A DNA stretch of 64,000 bases, taken from the NCBI GenBank assembly GCA_938009275.1, contig CALLHY010000057.1, forward strand, positions 85,847-149,846, read 5' to 3'. The notes under the pieces are model-generated. The model was not told the DNA's origin and did no database searches. It saw only the letters and a list, made by a program, of their open reading frames with translations. Both the position numbers and the translations under genes were made by a program. The DNA is from an uncultured bacterium. GTDB lineage: Bacteria; Cloacimonadota; Cloacimonadia; Cloacimonadales; Cloacimonadaceae. This document shows, piece by piece, positions 63,626 to 64,000 of this stretch. Within the stretch, counting starts at the first letter, position 1. Every line of letters begins with the position of its first letter.

Positions 63626-64000
63626 AAACAGTCAACTTAAATCTGCCGTATTGCTACCCAATCTTGAGATTGATAGCACTCATTACGTCACCCGGCAAGA
63701 CCATAATTCTGGAGATTAAGCATAGCCTGATTGTTGGGAACAGCTCTTTCCAAGCCGAATCAGAAACTTTTTCATCATTCCGCATTAAGCTGAGGAGTAT
63801 GATTTTACTAGCTTCCGTTGTCATGTTGAATGAAACAAACGCAAAAATTTGTATTGACAAAAAAACGGCCATAGATTTTGGTGACGAAACGTGATCGCGA
63901 CAATGCAGTTTTTGAATGAGCGGTTACTTGAGATCTTTAATTAGCTTTATAGAGTGTGAATGTGAGAATGAAGCTCTTGTCACTTCAATCATTTTATTAA
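63626..64000. other. Gap at the right edge
   Basis: No gene is supported. Short frames on both strands lack start signals. TTGACA at 63854-63859 lacks a -10 at usual spacing. A 23-codon minus-strand stretch open to the window edge could be a gene tail, but it is too short to judge. Confidence 0.5.

Overview
The window looks like a chromosome segment of an anaerobic, fermentative Gram-negative bacterium. The best guess is a member of Candidatus Cloacimonadota or a close relative in the FCB group. This is inferred from the mix: a secreted protein with a FlgD/Por-type C-terminal tail, a 67K-type SppA with an added envelope domain, DUF2851, a trimeric [FeFe] hydrogenase HydABC with a sensory HydS and Rex, PPDK_N proteins with receiver-like N-termini, and amino-acid fermentation genes (GDH, asparaginase, aminotransferases). 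No rRNA, tRNA, CRISPR array, phage or intact insertion sequence was seen.

Layout. 1-4.2 kb (+): queC, an asparaginase and a double glycosyltransferase. 4.2-6.1 kb: a repeat-bearing gap, a secreted tail-domain protein and rpsT. 6.2-15.5 kb (+): mtgA, DUF2851, a TerB/FHA/ABC transporter fusion and a lipoprotein, then a tightly overlapped four-gene membrane operon of unknown role. 15.6-17.8 kb: acyl-CoA/ACP ligase and class II aldolase. 17.9-26.2 kb (-): rex-hydC-hydB-hydA-[2Fe-2S] protein-hydS-SpoIIE phosphatase, a complete redox/H2 production and sensing operon. 26.2-27.5 kb: a non-coding repeat sink. 27.5-33.4 kb: two tandem, related ~980-aa proteins with receiver-like domains and a PEP-synthase-type ATP-grasp domain but no swivelling His domain. 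33.5-37.9 kb: gdhA, a histidine kinase/sigma-54 activator pair and a nitroreductase. 38.2-41.1 kb: a repeat, a promoter and sppA. 41.2-49.6 kb: methyltransferase, PHP phosphoesterase, PatB-like lyase, dapD, a second aminotransferase, an amidohydrolase and a GcvT-like protein.

50.5-62.1 kb (+) is the most interesting block. DUF2877, FdrA and DUF1116 proteins (the three parts of the oxamate carbamoyltransferase-type system) are followed by a cyclase-family metal hydrolase, a three-subunit molybdenum hydroxylase, a HIT protein, a class III CoA-transferase and an amidase. Together they look like an anaerobic pathway that hydroxylates an N-heterocycle, opens the ring, removes a carbamoyl group phosphorolytically (ATP via a carbamate kinase not present here), removes an amide and activates the acid as a CoA ester. 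The substrate is not known; oxidative pyrimidine or purine/ureide breakdown are the leading ideas.

Dispersed non-coding elements are notable. Three copies of one palindromic family (about 17.85, 38.4 and 60.65 kb) share a core or end sequences. The 26.2-27.5 kb gap holds several distinct tandem and inverted repeats. Twice, a gene starts only a few bases after the U-tract of an upstream terminator without a visible ribosome binding site.
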